A stretch of 26,434 nucleotides of DNA, from NCBI GenBank assembly GCA_016928395.1, contig JAFGKV010000271.1:1-26434 (forward strand), written 5' to 3'. A program made the position numbers and the translations under genes. Source of the stretch: Candidatus Fermentibacterota bacterium (GTDB lineage: Bacteria; JAFGKV01). The notes under the pieces are model-generated. The model was given only the letters and a program-made list of their open reading frames with translations. It ran no database searches and was not told where the DNA came from. This document shows positions 8,497-15,886 of the stretch, one piece after another; the stretch's first letter is position 1, and each line of letters starts with the position of its first letter.

Positions 8497-9450
8497 ATGA
8501 TGATGCGACACCACACTCTGGTCATGGTACTGGTAGCAGGCGCAGCCATTCTAGTGCTCATGATGGCCAAGGCAGAAACGATGGTTGATGGAGAGGAAGA
8601 GACCATGCGACAGCTCACTGCCGAAGAGGCACGAGTGATCCTACAGAAAGGTACCGAGCGAGCCTTCACCGGCGAATACTGGGACCACCACGAAGACGGC
8701 ACCTACCGATGTCGTCAGTGCGGCGCTACCCTCTTCTCATCCGGTCACAAGTTCGACTCGGGATGCGGCTGGCCCAGCTTCGATGACGCCGAGCCCGGAG
8801 CCGTCAAGGAGGTGCCTGACGCTGACGGACGGCGTACCGAGATCGTGTGCGCCGCCTGCGGTGGCCACTTGGGCCATGTCTTCAGGGGTGAGGGGCTCAC
8901 CCCGGCTGACACACGCCACTGCGTAAACTCAATCTCGATGACCTTCGAACCCGCCTCGCCTCCTTCGGAGAAAGCCTACTTCGCAGGAGGGTGCTTCTGG
9001 GGAGTCGAGTTTTGGTTCGAGAAGGAACCAGGAGTGAGCGCCGCTGTGTCCGGCTACATGGGCGGGGGAACAGAGCGGCCGAGTTACGCCGAGGTGTGCA
9101 GCGGCACTACTGGTCATGTCGAGTCCGTGGAGGTCACCTTCGATCCGACGGTGGTCTCGTATGAGACATTGGCCAGGCTGTTCTTCGAGATCCACGATCC
9201 GACCCAGGTCGAGCGGCAGGGCCCGGACGTGGGAACCCAGTACCGTTCAGTTGTCTTCTACGCATCAGACGAGCAACGACAGGTTGCCGAGTCACTGATC
9301 GCGCGGCTTGAGGAGAGAGGATACAACGTCGCCACCCGCCTGGAACCTGCCACGACCTTCTGGAGGGCCGAGGATTATCACCAGGACTACTACACGCACA
9401 AGGGATCGACCCCCTACTGCCACGCCAGGGTACGTCGCTTCTCAGACTAG
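8497..9450 (+). CDS. msrBA: Bifunctional peptide methionine sulfoxide reductase MsrB-MsrA, membrane-anchored or exported
   Basis: A 317-aa fusion. Residues 1-26 are a hydrophobic signal or anchor segment. The MsrB domain (about 37-150) reduces Met-R-sulfoxide: it has zinc ligands C72/C75 and C118/C121 and catalytic C142 in RHCVNSIS. The MsrA domain (about 158-316) reduces Met-S-sulfoxide: it has GGCFWG with catalytic C166. The B-then-A order is the reverse of PilB-type proteins. The start at 8497 follows TGAGGAG at good spacing. A second in-frame ATG at 8605 (M37), preceded by a GAGGAAG, would give a soluble form without the signal. The likely job is repair of oxidised proteins at or beyond the inner membrane. 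Confidence 0.93.
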   Translation: MMMRHHTLVMVLVAGAAILVLMMAKAETMVDGEEETMRQLTAEEARVILQKGTERAFTGEYWDHHEDGTYRCRQCGATLFSSGHKFDSGCGWPSFDDAEPGAVKEVPDADGRRTEIVCAACGGHLGHVFRGEGLTPADTRHCVNSISMTFEPASPPSEKAYFAGGCFWGVEFWFEKEPGVSAAVSGYMGGGTERPSYAEVCSGTTGHVESVEVTFDPTVVSYETLARLFFEIHDPTQVERQGPDVGTQYRSVVFYASDEQRQVAESLIARLEERGYNVATRLEPATTFWRAEDYHQDYYTHKGSTPYCHARVRRFSD

Positions 9451-9874
9451 GGTCCCCACAGGGGTCACGCCCCCCGTTACCGGATCCATCTGAACTACTC
9501 GGGCCTGGCAACGTGGAGCGAAGCGACGCTTCCCACAGAGGCACAGAGGGTACAGAAGAAGATAGGTCTCACGCAAAGTCGCCTGGATAAGTAAGGAGAT
9601 AGGAGTAAGGAGTGAGGAGATGGGCGGCGGCCAGCCTTGGGCAGTATCCAGAATCCAGAAGGCCCATCCAATCTTCCGTTCGTCCATTCATCCCATCATT
9701 CCATCGTTCCAGTATTCCGACCCTGAACCCTGGAGCCTGCGAGCGAAGCGAAGCCGGCAGTCTGGCCTGAACTCGGAGCCCTTCCAACTGCGAGCGAAAC
9801 CGTGAGCAATACGCTGTGCCCGGCACACCCCGTGGCCCTGATCACGCCTCCCGAACCCGCCGCTGAGATATCAC
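9451..9874. other. Repeat-bearing intergenic region
   Basis: No gene is seen in these 424 nt. The region is a patchwork of low-complexity, word-like sequences: a CACAGAGGCACAGAGG tract (9534-9549), a GGAGATAGGAGTAAGG tract (9594-9622), CATCATTCCATCGTTCCAG-like pyrimidine-rich runs (about 9690-9715), and GCGAGCGAAGC-like short motifs. Related sequences recur in the gaps at 21.9-22.5 kb and 26.4 kb. Confidence 0.6.
9594..9622 (+). repeat. 29-bp dispersed direct repeat, copy 1
   Basis: This purine-rich sequence (AGGAGATAGGAGTAAGG then AGTGAGGAGATG) is identical to 26369-26397. It contains internal GGAG-type near-repeats. A shortened reverse-complement relative (TCTCCTCACTTCTATCTCCC) is seen near 22389. 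Confidence 0.85.
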
Positions 9875-10489
9875 CTATGATTCGTCGGGTGTCTCTTTCA
9901 CCTCAGGGTTGTAATGACGGATGGCTGCGCGCAGCTCCTGCTCGGGCACGACAACGAGAGAGACACTCATCCCGGTGGACTCCTCGAGATCGCGAACCAT
10001 GATCTCGTCATAGGGCCGCGCCGTGGCAACACTCAGGACGTCGCCGGTGATGTCTATGGGCAAGAACAGCGCCTGCAGTGCCAGTTCCGGGGGAAGCAGA
10101 CGCGCGGTGTCGGGGTCGACTTTGAGCTGGCGCAGCCTGAGACAGGGGAGGCCGTAGTCCAGCGCCATGAGCTGGGCCAGGTCCTCGTCGGTGAGATAGC
10201 CGAACCGTACCGCCATGCTCCCTAGTGGTTCGGTCAATGCCTGTGATCTCGTGACGATGCGATCCAGTTGCTCATGATTCAACAGACCCCGCTCGACCAG
10301 AGACTCGCCAAGCTGTTTCTCCAAATAGACGCTGAGCAGGGCCTCATCGACCCGGCCCAGCTCCAGAAGCGCGCGGCCCACGGGCACCAAACGCTGCTTG
10401 GAGTGTTCCAGTGCTGCCTCCAGATCCTCGCCCGAGATTACTCCATCTTCCAGGAGCATCTCACCTAACCGTTTCCTGAACAGACGCAC
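9875..10489 (-). CDS. Stand-alone MshEN/GspE N-terminal-type domain protein
   Basis: A 204-aa protein with no ATPase domain. It contains two related helical repeats, RLGEMLLEDGVISGEDLEAA and a second beginning LGESLVERGLLNHEQLD, followed by the alpha/beta unit typical of the N-terminus of type II secretion and pilus ATPases (LARLLPPELALQALFLPI-like region, then DVLSVATARPYDE). In the known MshEN family the LG-x2-L-x3-G repeats can bind c-di-GMP; whether this copy does is an inference. The GTG at 10489, with AGGTAGGG upstream, is preferred because the upstream extension looks non-coding. It is divergent from the peptidase gene and no pilus genes lie nearby. Confidence 0.8.
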   Translation of the reverse strand: MRLFRKRLGEMLLEDGVISGEDLEAALEHSKQRLVPVGRALLELGRVDEALLSVYLEKQLGESLVERGLLNHEQLDRIVTRSQALTEPLGSMAVRFGYLTDEDLAQLMALDYGLPCLRLRQLKVDPDTARLLPPELALQALFLPIDITGDVLSVATARPYDEIMVRDLEESTGMSVSLVVVPEQELRAAIRHYNPEVKETPDES

Positions 10490-10628
10490 TGTCCCTACCT
10501 CACCACCACGGGATTCGCCCTGGATTGCCGCGCAGAAAATCACGCACACCGTTGCGAGCGGAGTTGAACCCTCGCATTTTAGCACCAGGGGCGCAGTGCG
10601 CAAGGGGAGGGGACGATCTCCAAGGATC

Positions 10629-10658
10629 TTGAACACAGCCCACCTCATCTAGTATGCT
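10629..10658 (+). promoter_or_regulatory. Possible sigma-70-type promoter of the M1 peptidase gene
   Basis: TTGAAC (10629-10634) and TATGCT (10653-10658) are separated by 18 nt, ending 29 nt before the start codon. The -35 and -10 elements match the consensus at five and four positions. It shares the gap with the divergent MshEN gene. Confidence 0.4.
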
Positions 10659-10687
10659 GGGCGGTAACCCGTTCCGGAGGTACTTCG

Positions 10688-13612
10688 ATGCTATCGATTC
10701 GCGCACTCAGTGTCGTCCTCCTCTGTGCCGCGACCGCGTATGCCGGTCCGCGGGCCCCCATCCACAGCTTCTCACCCCCTCCAACCCACCGGGAGGATCG
10801 CACACCCACGCTGGATGTGCTGCACTATGCGTTGGACATCGCGCTCCTTCCTGAGACGCGAGAACTCCACGGGATTGCCTCCATCACCATGCGGGCCCTG
10901 GGTGAGGAACTGGGAGAAATCCCCCTTGACTTGGCGGTTCTTTCCGTGCAAGGCGTAACCGAGGGCGAGGAGATAGTCCCCTTTGCGACAACGGATGATG
11001 GCGTGCTGCTCCAACCTGCGGTCCCACTCCAACCGGGACAGCCCCGAACCTTCGTCCTGCAGTATGGCGGCCTTCCCGGCAACGAGGGCGGTTCCTCGCC
11101 CTGGGGCGGGTTCTTTTTCAGTGGGAACATGGCCTATTCCGTCGGTGTTGGGCTCTATGCCGATCCGCCCTCGATGGGTCGTTTTTGGTTTCCCGGGCAC
11201 GATGTCCCTGGAGATAAGGCGACAGCGGATATCACGCTCCGCGTGCCGGCGGAATGGCTTGGCATCGCCAATGGCGCCATTGTCTCCGATTCTCTGGAGG
11301 GCTCGACCCGGGTCATGCGGTGGGCCACGGAGCTTCCCATCGCCACCTATCTCATGGCCATCGCCGCCGGCCCCTATGTGGAGGTAGCCGACAGCGGCAC
11401 CGTACCCATCCGCCACTATGTGCTTCCCTCGCAAGTTGATCGGGCCCGGGCCAGCTTCATCCATGTGCCTCAGATGATCGAGCTTTACAGCCGCCTCTTC
11501 GGCCCCTATCCCTTCGAGCGGTTCGGCTATGTCTCTTCGAACCTCAGTGGAGGGATGGAACATCAGACCATGGTGACTTTGGGGTCGTTCGCCATCAACG
11601 GCCTGCTCACCTGGGAAACGCTCATCGCGCATGAGCTGTCGCACCAATGGTGGGGCGACTGCGTTACCTACCAGGATTGGACTCAGATCTGGCTCTCGGA
11701 AGGGTTCGCTACCTACAGTGAAGCGCTGTGGGCCGAGGAGATCGATGGTCACGCCGCCTACGTGGCCTCAGTGCATCAGATGATGCAGGAGTACTTGGGC
11801 AGCGGTGAGGACTACTTTCCCCTCAACGAGCCTGACGTGTTGTGGGGAAACGCCACGTACGAGAAGGGAGCGTGCGTGGTGCACATGCTGCGCCAGGTGC
11901 TGGGTGACAGTCTCTTCTATTCGGGTCTAGCCACATACCGAGCTCAACACGAGTATGGCAACGCCACCGTCGACAGCCTCGAGCTATCCCTGGGGGAGGC
12001 TGCCGGCCTCAACCTCCAGTGGTTCTTCGACCAATGGGTTCGAAGCCCCGGTCATCCGGAACTGGCGTTTCGCCTCACCACCTATCCCTTCCTCAATGGA
12101 GACACGGGAATTGAGCTGGAGGTCTCGCAACTGCAGGACATCGGCCCAGTGTTTCGTTTTCCATTCCGGTGCGCCGTTGACTGCGCTGACACAACAGTCT
12201 GGATGACCTTCTTGGATTCCTTACCCGTTCAGGTGGGCAGCGTGCGAGTACAAGGCCCCGTCACGGACATCCGGCTCGACCCGGAGCACGACCTCCTGTT
12301 CCGAAATCTTGGCATGTCAACCTCTGACCGGCTCCTTCTGGACCACATGCTGGTGGTTGACGACGGTGACATGGACGGCGGCCTCGATCCGGGCGAGACC
12401 GCCGACATCTTCGTGGGAATCCTGAATCCCTTCAGCACACTGGGGGCTGTGGTGATCGAACTCGTCTGTGACGATCCGGCGATCGCCATCATTGAGGGAA
12501 CCGTCACGCTGGATTCTCTGGCCGGGGGCTCGGTGTCGACCACCATCTCGGACCCCTTCAGGATCCAGGCATCCCCCTCGGTGGCCCACACGATGCAGGC
12601 ATCACTCCGCGTGATCACGGAAGAAGACGCACTCATCTCCGTACCCATTACACTGCACCTGGGGACCGCCATCCGCCTCCTGGTCGATGATGGAGGCACC
12701 GGCGACTCCTATGCCCCATACTTCCTCGCTGCCCTGGACACCCTGCCCGACGGGCACGACCGGGAGCTCTGGGCGGTGCACCGGCAGGGATGCCCCTCTC
12801 CGGCCCGTCTGAGCAAGTATGCCGATCGGGGCATGGTGACCTGGTTCACGGGTGATGTCGCCTCCTCGGCCTTAGATGACGACGAGATCGAGGCATTGAA
12901 AGCCCTGCTCGATGCCGGCGGGTCGCTGTTCTTGACCGGGCAGAACGCGGTGGATGATCTCCCCCTGTCACTTCCCGGCCAGGCATTCTTGAACGACTAC
13001 CTCAAGGTCAGCGTCGTGGATCTTTCCTGCAACACCACCCGGGCGGTGATGGGCATCGATGGTGATCCCATCGGCAATGGCGTCATGGGCGTGATTCAGG
13101 GCAGCGGAGGGGCCGACAACCAGACATCACTCACCGTTATTGCGCCCCTGGAGGGTGCAGACCCTGCCATCTACTATCGCAATACCGATTTTGTGTGTGC
13201 AGCACGGGCCGCAGATCGTGGAAGAGCTGTCGTATTCTCTTTCGGCTTCGAGGCGCTCAACGAGACTCAGTCACAGTTCACCTCGCGGGAAGAGATGATC
13301 CGTCGAGTCGCGGACTGGCTGGAAGGCCCCGGTACCGGAGTATCCTCCGTCCCGGCGCCCCGGTTCACCCTCTGGTCGCCCAGCCCGTGGCGTGGTCCAG
13401 GACGCATCAGTCTGTGGTTGCCCGCGGCATCCTCTGTGCAGATCGCCTTGTACGATTTGGCGGGAAGGCAGGCGCGCACGGTGCACAGGGGTGTGCTTCC
13501 CGAGGGAGTCAGTTCACTCGGCATGCCCGAGGGAATCCCCCCGGGCGCGTACCTGCTGGTCGCCCGCACGGAAACGCAGGCGGCGCGATCTCCGGTCATC
13601 ATCATCCCCTGA
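10688..13612 (+). CDS. Secreted M1-family zinc metallopeptidase with accessory and FlgD/Por-like C-terminal domains
   Basis: A 974-aa precursor. A signal peptide ends near residue 19 (LLCAATAYA). The M1 aminopeptidase core has zinc motif HELSH (315-319) and third ligand E338 in WLSEGFATY, exactly the HEXXH-x18-E spacing. The usual GxMEN substrate loop reads GGMEHQ. Later regions include a beta-rich segment with a calcium-like acidic loop (DDGDMDGGLDPGE), a class I glutamine amidotransferase-like fold (VTWFTGD and LFLTGQNA regions) without a recognisable catalytic triad, and a C-terminal FlgD/Por-type Ig-like module (about 905-974). It would degrade peptides outside the inner membrane. Start at 10688 follows GGAGG by 7 nt. 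The next gene starts 2 nt after the stop. Confidence 0.93.
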   Translation: MLSIRALSVVLLCAATAYAGPRAPIHSFSPPPTHREDRTPTLDVLHYALDIALLPETRELHGIASITMRALGEELGEIPLDLAVLSVQGVTEGEEIVPFATTDDGVLLQPAVPLQPGQPRTFVLQYGGLPGNEGGSSPWGGFFFSGNMAYSVGVGLYADPPSMGRFWFPGHDVPGDKATADITLRVPAEWLGIANGAIVSDSLEGSTRVMRWATELPIATYLMAIAAGPYVEVADSGTVPIRHYVLPSQVDRARASFIHVPQMIELYSRLFGPYPFERFGYVSSNLSGGMEHQTMVTLGSFAINGLLTWETLIAHELSHQWWGDCVTYQDWTQIWLSEGFATYSEALWAEEIDGHAAYVASVHQMMQEYLGSGEDYFPLNEPDVLWGNATYEKGACVVHMLRQVLGDSLFYSGLATYRAQHEYGNATVDSLELSLGEAAGLNLQWFFDQWVRSPGHPELAFRLTTYPFLNGDTGIELEVSQLQDIGPVFRFPFRCAVDCADTTVWMTFLDSLPVQVGSVRVQGPVTDIRLDPEHDLLFRNLGMSTSDRLLLDHMLVVDDGDMDGGLDPGETADIFVGILNPFSTLGAVVIELVCDDPAIAIIEGTVTLDSLAGGSVSTTISDPFRIQASPSVAHTMQASLRVITEEDALISVPITLHLGTAIRLLVDDGGTGDSYAPYFLAALDTLPDGHDRELWAVHRQGCPSPARLSKYADRGMVTWFTGDVASSALDDDEIEALKALLDAGGSLFLTGQNAVDDLPLSLPGQAFLNDYLKVSVVDLSCNTTRAVMGIDGDPIGNGVMGVIQGSGGADNQTSLTVIAPLEGADPAIYYRNTDFVCAARAADRGRAVVFSFGFEALNETQSQFTSREEMIRRVADWLEGPGTGVSSVPAPRFTLWSPSPWRGPGRISLWLPAASSVQIALYDLAGRQARTVHRGVLPEGVSSLGMPEGIPPGAYLLVARTETQAARSPVIIIP

Positions 13613-13613
13613 G

Positions 13614-14159
13614 ATGGAACTCAGTCTGCGCCTGGAGCTCAGGCGCAAGGCTATGCAAACCCTGGGGCTCGTGTTCGTGCCGTTTGGCCAGATCGGCGCC
13701 TTGGGGCTTCTGGCTCTGGCGGCAGTGGAAGGCCTCCATCTCCTGAGGCATTCCCACGGCGGAGTTCCTCTGTGGCGCAGTGTCCGCCGTCTGGGGGAAC
13801 GGGGAGCGGGCAGGGATGTCGGGCCTCTCCTGCTGGCTCTGGGTGCAGCCTCGGTGCTCCTGGTTGTGCGGGGACCGTGGGCCTGGGCCATTCTGTGCCA
13901 GCCTTTCGTCGCCGACTCGGCCGCCGCTCTCGTGGGCCGGCGGTGCGGCGGAGTTCAAGTGCCGGGTAGTGGCAAGACCCTGGCGGGATCAGCGGCCTTC
14001 TTCATAGTGGCCGCGCTGGGCGCCGCCTTGGCGGGGCTCCCCGTGCAGGCATCGCTCCTCCTGGCGGGAGCGGGAACGATGGTGGAGGCCTTCGCTCCCT
14101 GGGGCCTGGACAATCTGCTGCTCCCCCTGGCCGGCCTCGCCCTTTGGAATCTGCTCTAG
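13614..14159 (+). CDS. VTE5/DGK1-type membrane lipid kinase or CTP-dependent transferase
   Basis: A 181-aa integral membrane protein with about five hydrophobic segments. The cytidylyltransferase/dolichol-kinase superfamily motifs are visible: PFVADSAAALVGRRCG, then GSGKTLAGSAAFF, then VEAFAPWGLDNLLLPL. Relatives phosphorylate phytol, dolichol or diacylglycerol using CTP, or make CDP-diacylglycerol. The exact substrate cannot be assigned here. The ATG is 2 nt past the peptidase stop, so it is probably co-transcribed with it, though a functional link to a secreted peptidase is not obvious. It is somewhat shorter than typical 200-230 aa family members. Confidence 0.75.
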   Translation: MELSLRLELRRKAMQTLGLVFVPFGQIGALGLLALAAVEGLHLLRHSHGGVPLWRSVRRLGERGAGRDVGPLLLALGAASVLLVVRGPWAWAILCQPFVADSAAALVGRRCGGVQVPGSGKTLAGSAAFFIVAALGAALAGLPVQASLLLAGAGTMVEAFAPWGLDNLLLPLAGLALWNLL

Positions 14160-14173
14160 ACGCAACGGTGCCC

Positions 14174-14194
14174 CGCTCCGCTGGATGCGGAGCG
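14174..14194. terminator. Bidirectional hairpin between converging genes
   Basis: CGCTCCGC and GCGGAGCG form a perfect 8-bp stem around the 5-nt loop TGGAT. It sits 14 nt after one stop codon and 32 nt after the opposing one, the expected site of a shared terminator. A clear U-run is absent on either strand. Confidence 0.6.
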
Positions 14195-14226
14195 CCGGAG
14201 GCCTGCAGCGGCAATGAACACCCCGC

Positions 14227-15606
14227 CTACTGTCCGCTCTCCTCTGCCGAACGATGCGCTGACTCCGCGGCCCCGGCCACCAGCGCCGCAACGAGCCAGT
14301 AGGCTTTGAGGTATTCCTGGCTGTTGAAGGCGTTCTGCACCACCAAGGCCGCGAAGGCAGCGGCCAGCCCGATGGCAAGGCCCCGGTCAAAACCCCTCCC
14401 GCCGCGGCGCAGCAACAGGATAATCTGCCGCGCCACCGCGAAATTGAAGGCCAGGAACAACAGCAGACCCGGCACGCCCGTCTCGGCCAAGAGCTGCAAG
14501 TATGTGCTGTGAGCTTCCATGCCTGACTCGGAACCACGTATGTAGTTCTTGGGGAAGCGGGCGCCGGGAACCTTGTAGTCGAGGAAACGGCGATAGAAGC
14601 TCCCCAAGCCTACTCCCAGCACCGGATTCTCAGTGAACATGCGCCATCCGGTCTTGTAGGCTCCGACCCTGGCCATCAGGGATGAATCCATCTCGGGCGT
14701 CGTTCGACGGGTAAGGCCCTCAACCTGTTCTTGCGGCAGCACGAGTATCAGGACCACGACCACGCCGATAACCACCGGCACCAGTCTGATGAAACGGGGA
14801 TAGAGCAGCACGAAGAGCACCACCGACGCCATGAATCCGATCCATCCGGAACGGCTGAACGAGAGCACCAGCCCAGCGGAACTGGCCAACACCGTCACCA
14901 GCAGTGGCAGCCTGACCCGGCGCGAATCCACGAACAGGGTGAGCCCCAACGCCAGGCATAGGTACACGAACATGTAGGTCGCGAATACATTCGGATGATC
15001 GAACACACCGCTGGCCTGCACATAGCCTTTCCACGTCACGAAAGTACCCGTGGCAGGGTGAAGGCCCAGCCCGAGGATGGTCGTTCCGGTAAGGAACTGG
15101 TAGATGCCCAAAGCCGCCATTGCCACCGACGGAGCAAGCACCGCGGCCACCGAACGGCGCAGCATGCAGGCGTTTCGCAATCGGTCTGCGGCGATGATGA
15201 GGAAGATGATGTAGCCAAAGATGCGGAAGGCATTGCCCAACGCCGCCATGGGGAAGCGGCTAATCAGGCCGGAGATGGCGCACCACGCCACGAACGCCAA
15301 CCCCCAGAGAGGGATGTCACTCTTGAGCGGCCGCCACCTCCGAAGCGTGGGAAGCCAGGCCACCACTAGCACCGCAAAGACTGGCTTCGCCAGCTCCACT
15401 CCCGCGATCATGATGAAGGCCGAGGACAGCGGTATGGCAATGAGATAGGCAATCAGCGCCCGGTCGGGATCTGCGACGATCCATACTCCGCCGAACAGGG
15501 CTACTACCATGGGGATGGTCATCAACCCGAGCCTCGGAGCAAGCAATCCTCCGGCGAGAATCACCGCCACCAACGCGGCTCCTCTGAGGCAAAAGATCCT
15601 TCCCAC
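14227..15606 (-). CDS. O-antigen ligase/polymerase-family membrane protein (Wzy/WaaL-like)
   Basis: A 459-aa polytopic protein with about 11-12 hydrophobic segments. The Wzy_C signature is clear: FDHPNVFATYM, then LVLSFSRSGWIGF, then a large periplasmic loop with NPVLGVGLGSFYRRF and EAHSTYLQLLAETGVPGL. Family members join or polymerise glycans on lipid carriers at the outer face of the inner membrane, or transfer glycans to proteins. Which acceptor applies here is unknown. Translation appears to start at GTG 15606, with GGGAG 7 nt upstream. It is transcribed alone, convergent with the DGK1-like gene and divergent from the GH13 gene. No other polysaccharide genes are adjacent. Confidence 0.87.
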   Translation of the reverse strand: MGRIFCLRGAALVAVILAGGLLAPRLGLMTIPMVVALFGGVWIVADPDRALIAYLIAIPLSSAFIMIAGVELAKPVFAVLVVAWLPTLRRWRPLKSDIPLWGLAFVAWCAISGLISRFPMAALGNAFRIFGYIIFLIIAADRLRNACMLRRSVAAVLAPSVAMAALGIYQFLTGTTILGLGLHPATGTFVTWKGYVQASGVFDHPNVFATYMFVYLCLALGLTLFVDSRRVRLPLLVTVLASSAGLVLSFSRSGWIGFMASVVLFVLLYPRFIRLVPVVIGVVVVLILVLPQEQVEGLTRRTTPEMDSSLMARVGAYKTGWRMFTENPVLGVGLGSFYRRFLDYKVPGARFPKNYIRGSESGMEAHSTYLQLLAETGVPGLLLFLAFNFAVARQIILLLRRGGRGFDRGLAIGLAAAFAALVVQNAFNSQEYLKAYWLVAALVAGAAESAHRSAEESGQ

Positions 15607-15811
15607 TCAAAGCTCCCGTTCCTGATCGAGAGATATGGCCAGAGCGTCATCGCAACGCGAGCGTCTGGCGCTGTCTGAAGTCGGCGATGAGTCATCGGCC
15701 ATTCTGCGTGCACGTGCGGAACGTACCAGTTCCGCGGAGAAGGTGTGCGCTCGAGGTGTCGTATTCAAGGCCGTCGCACACCCTCCATGCCTAGTGGGAG
15801 CAGACAAGCCT

Positions 15812-15839
15812 TTGACAGCGGACCGGTAACGCGTATGAT
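15812..15839 (+). promoter_or_regulatory. Near-consensus sigma-70 promoter of the GH13 operon
   Basis: TTGACA (15812-15817), 16 nt, TATGAT (15834-15839). The -35 is a perfect match and the -10 matches five of six. Transcription should start near 15846, leaving a leader of about 40 nt before the ATG at 15887. This is the best promoter in the window and suggests strong, largely activator-independent expression. Confidence 0.75.
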
Positions 15840-15886
15840 CCCTGCCTCTGCTCCGACAGTATCCCCATGTGGAAAGGCTCTCATCC

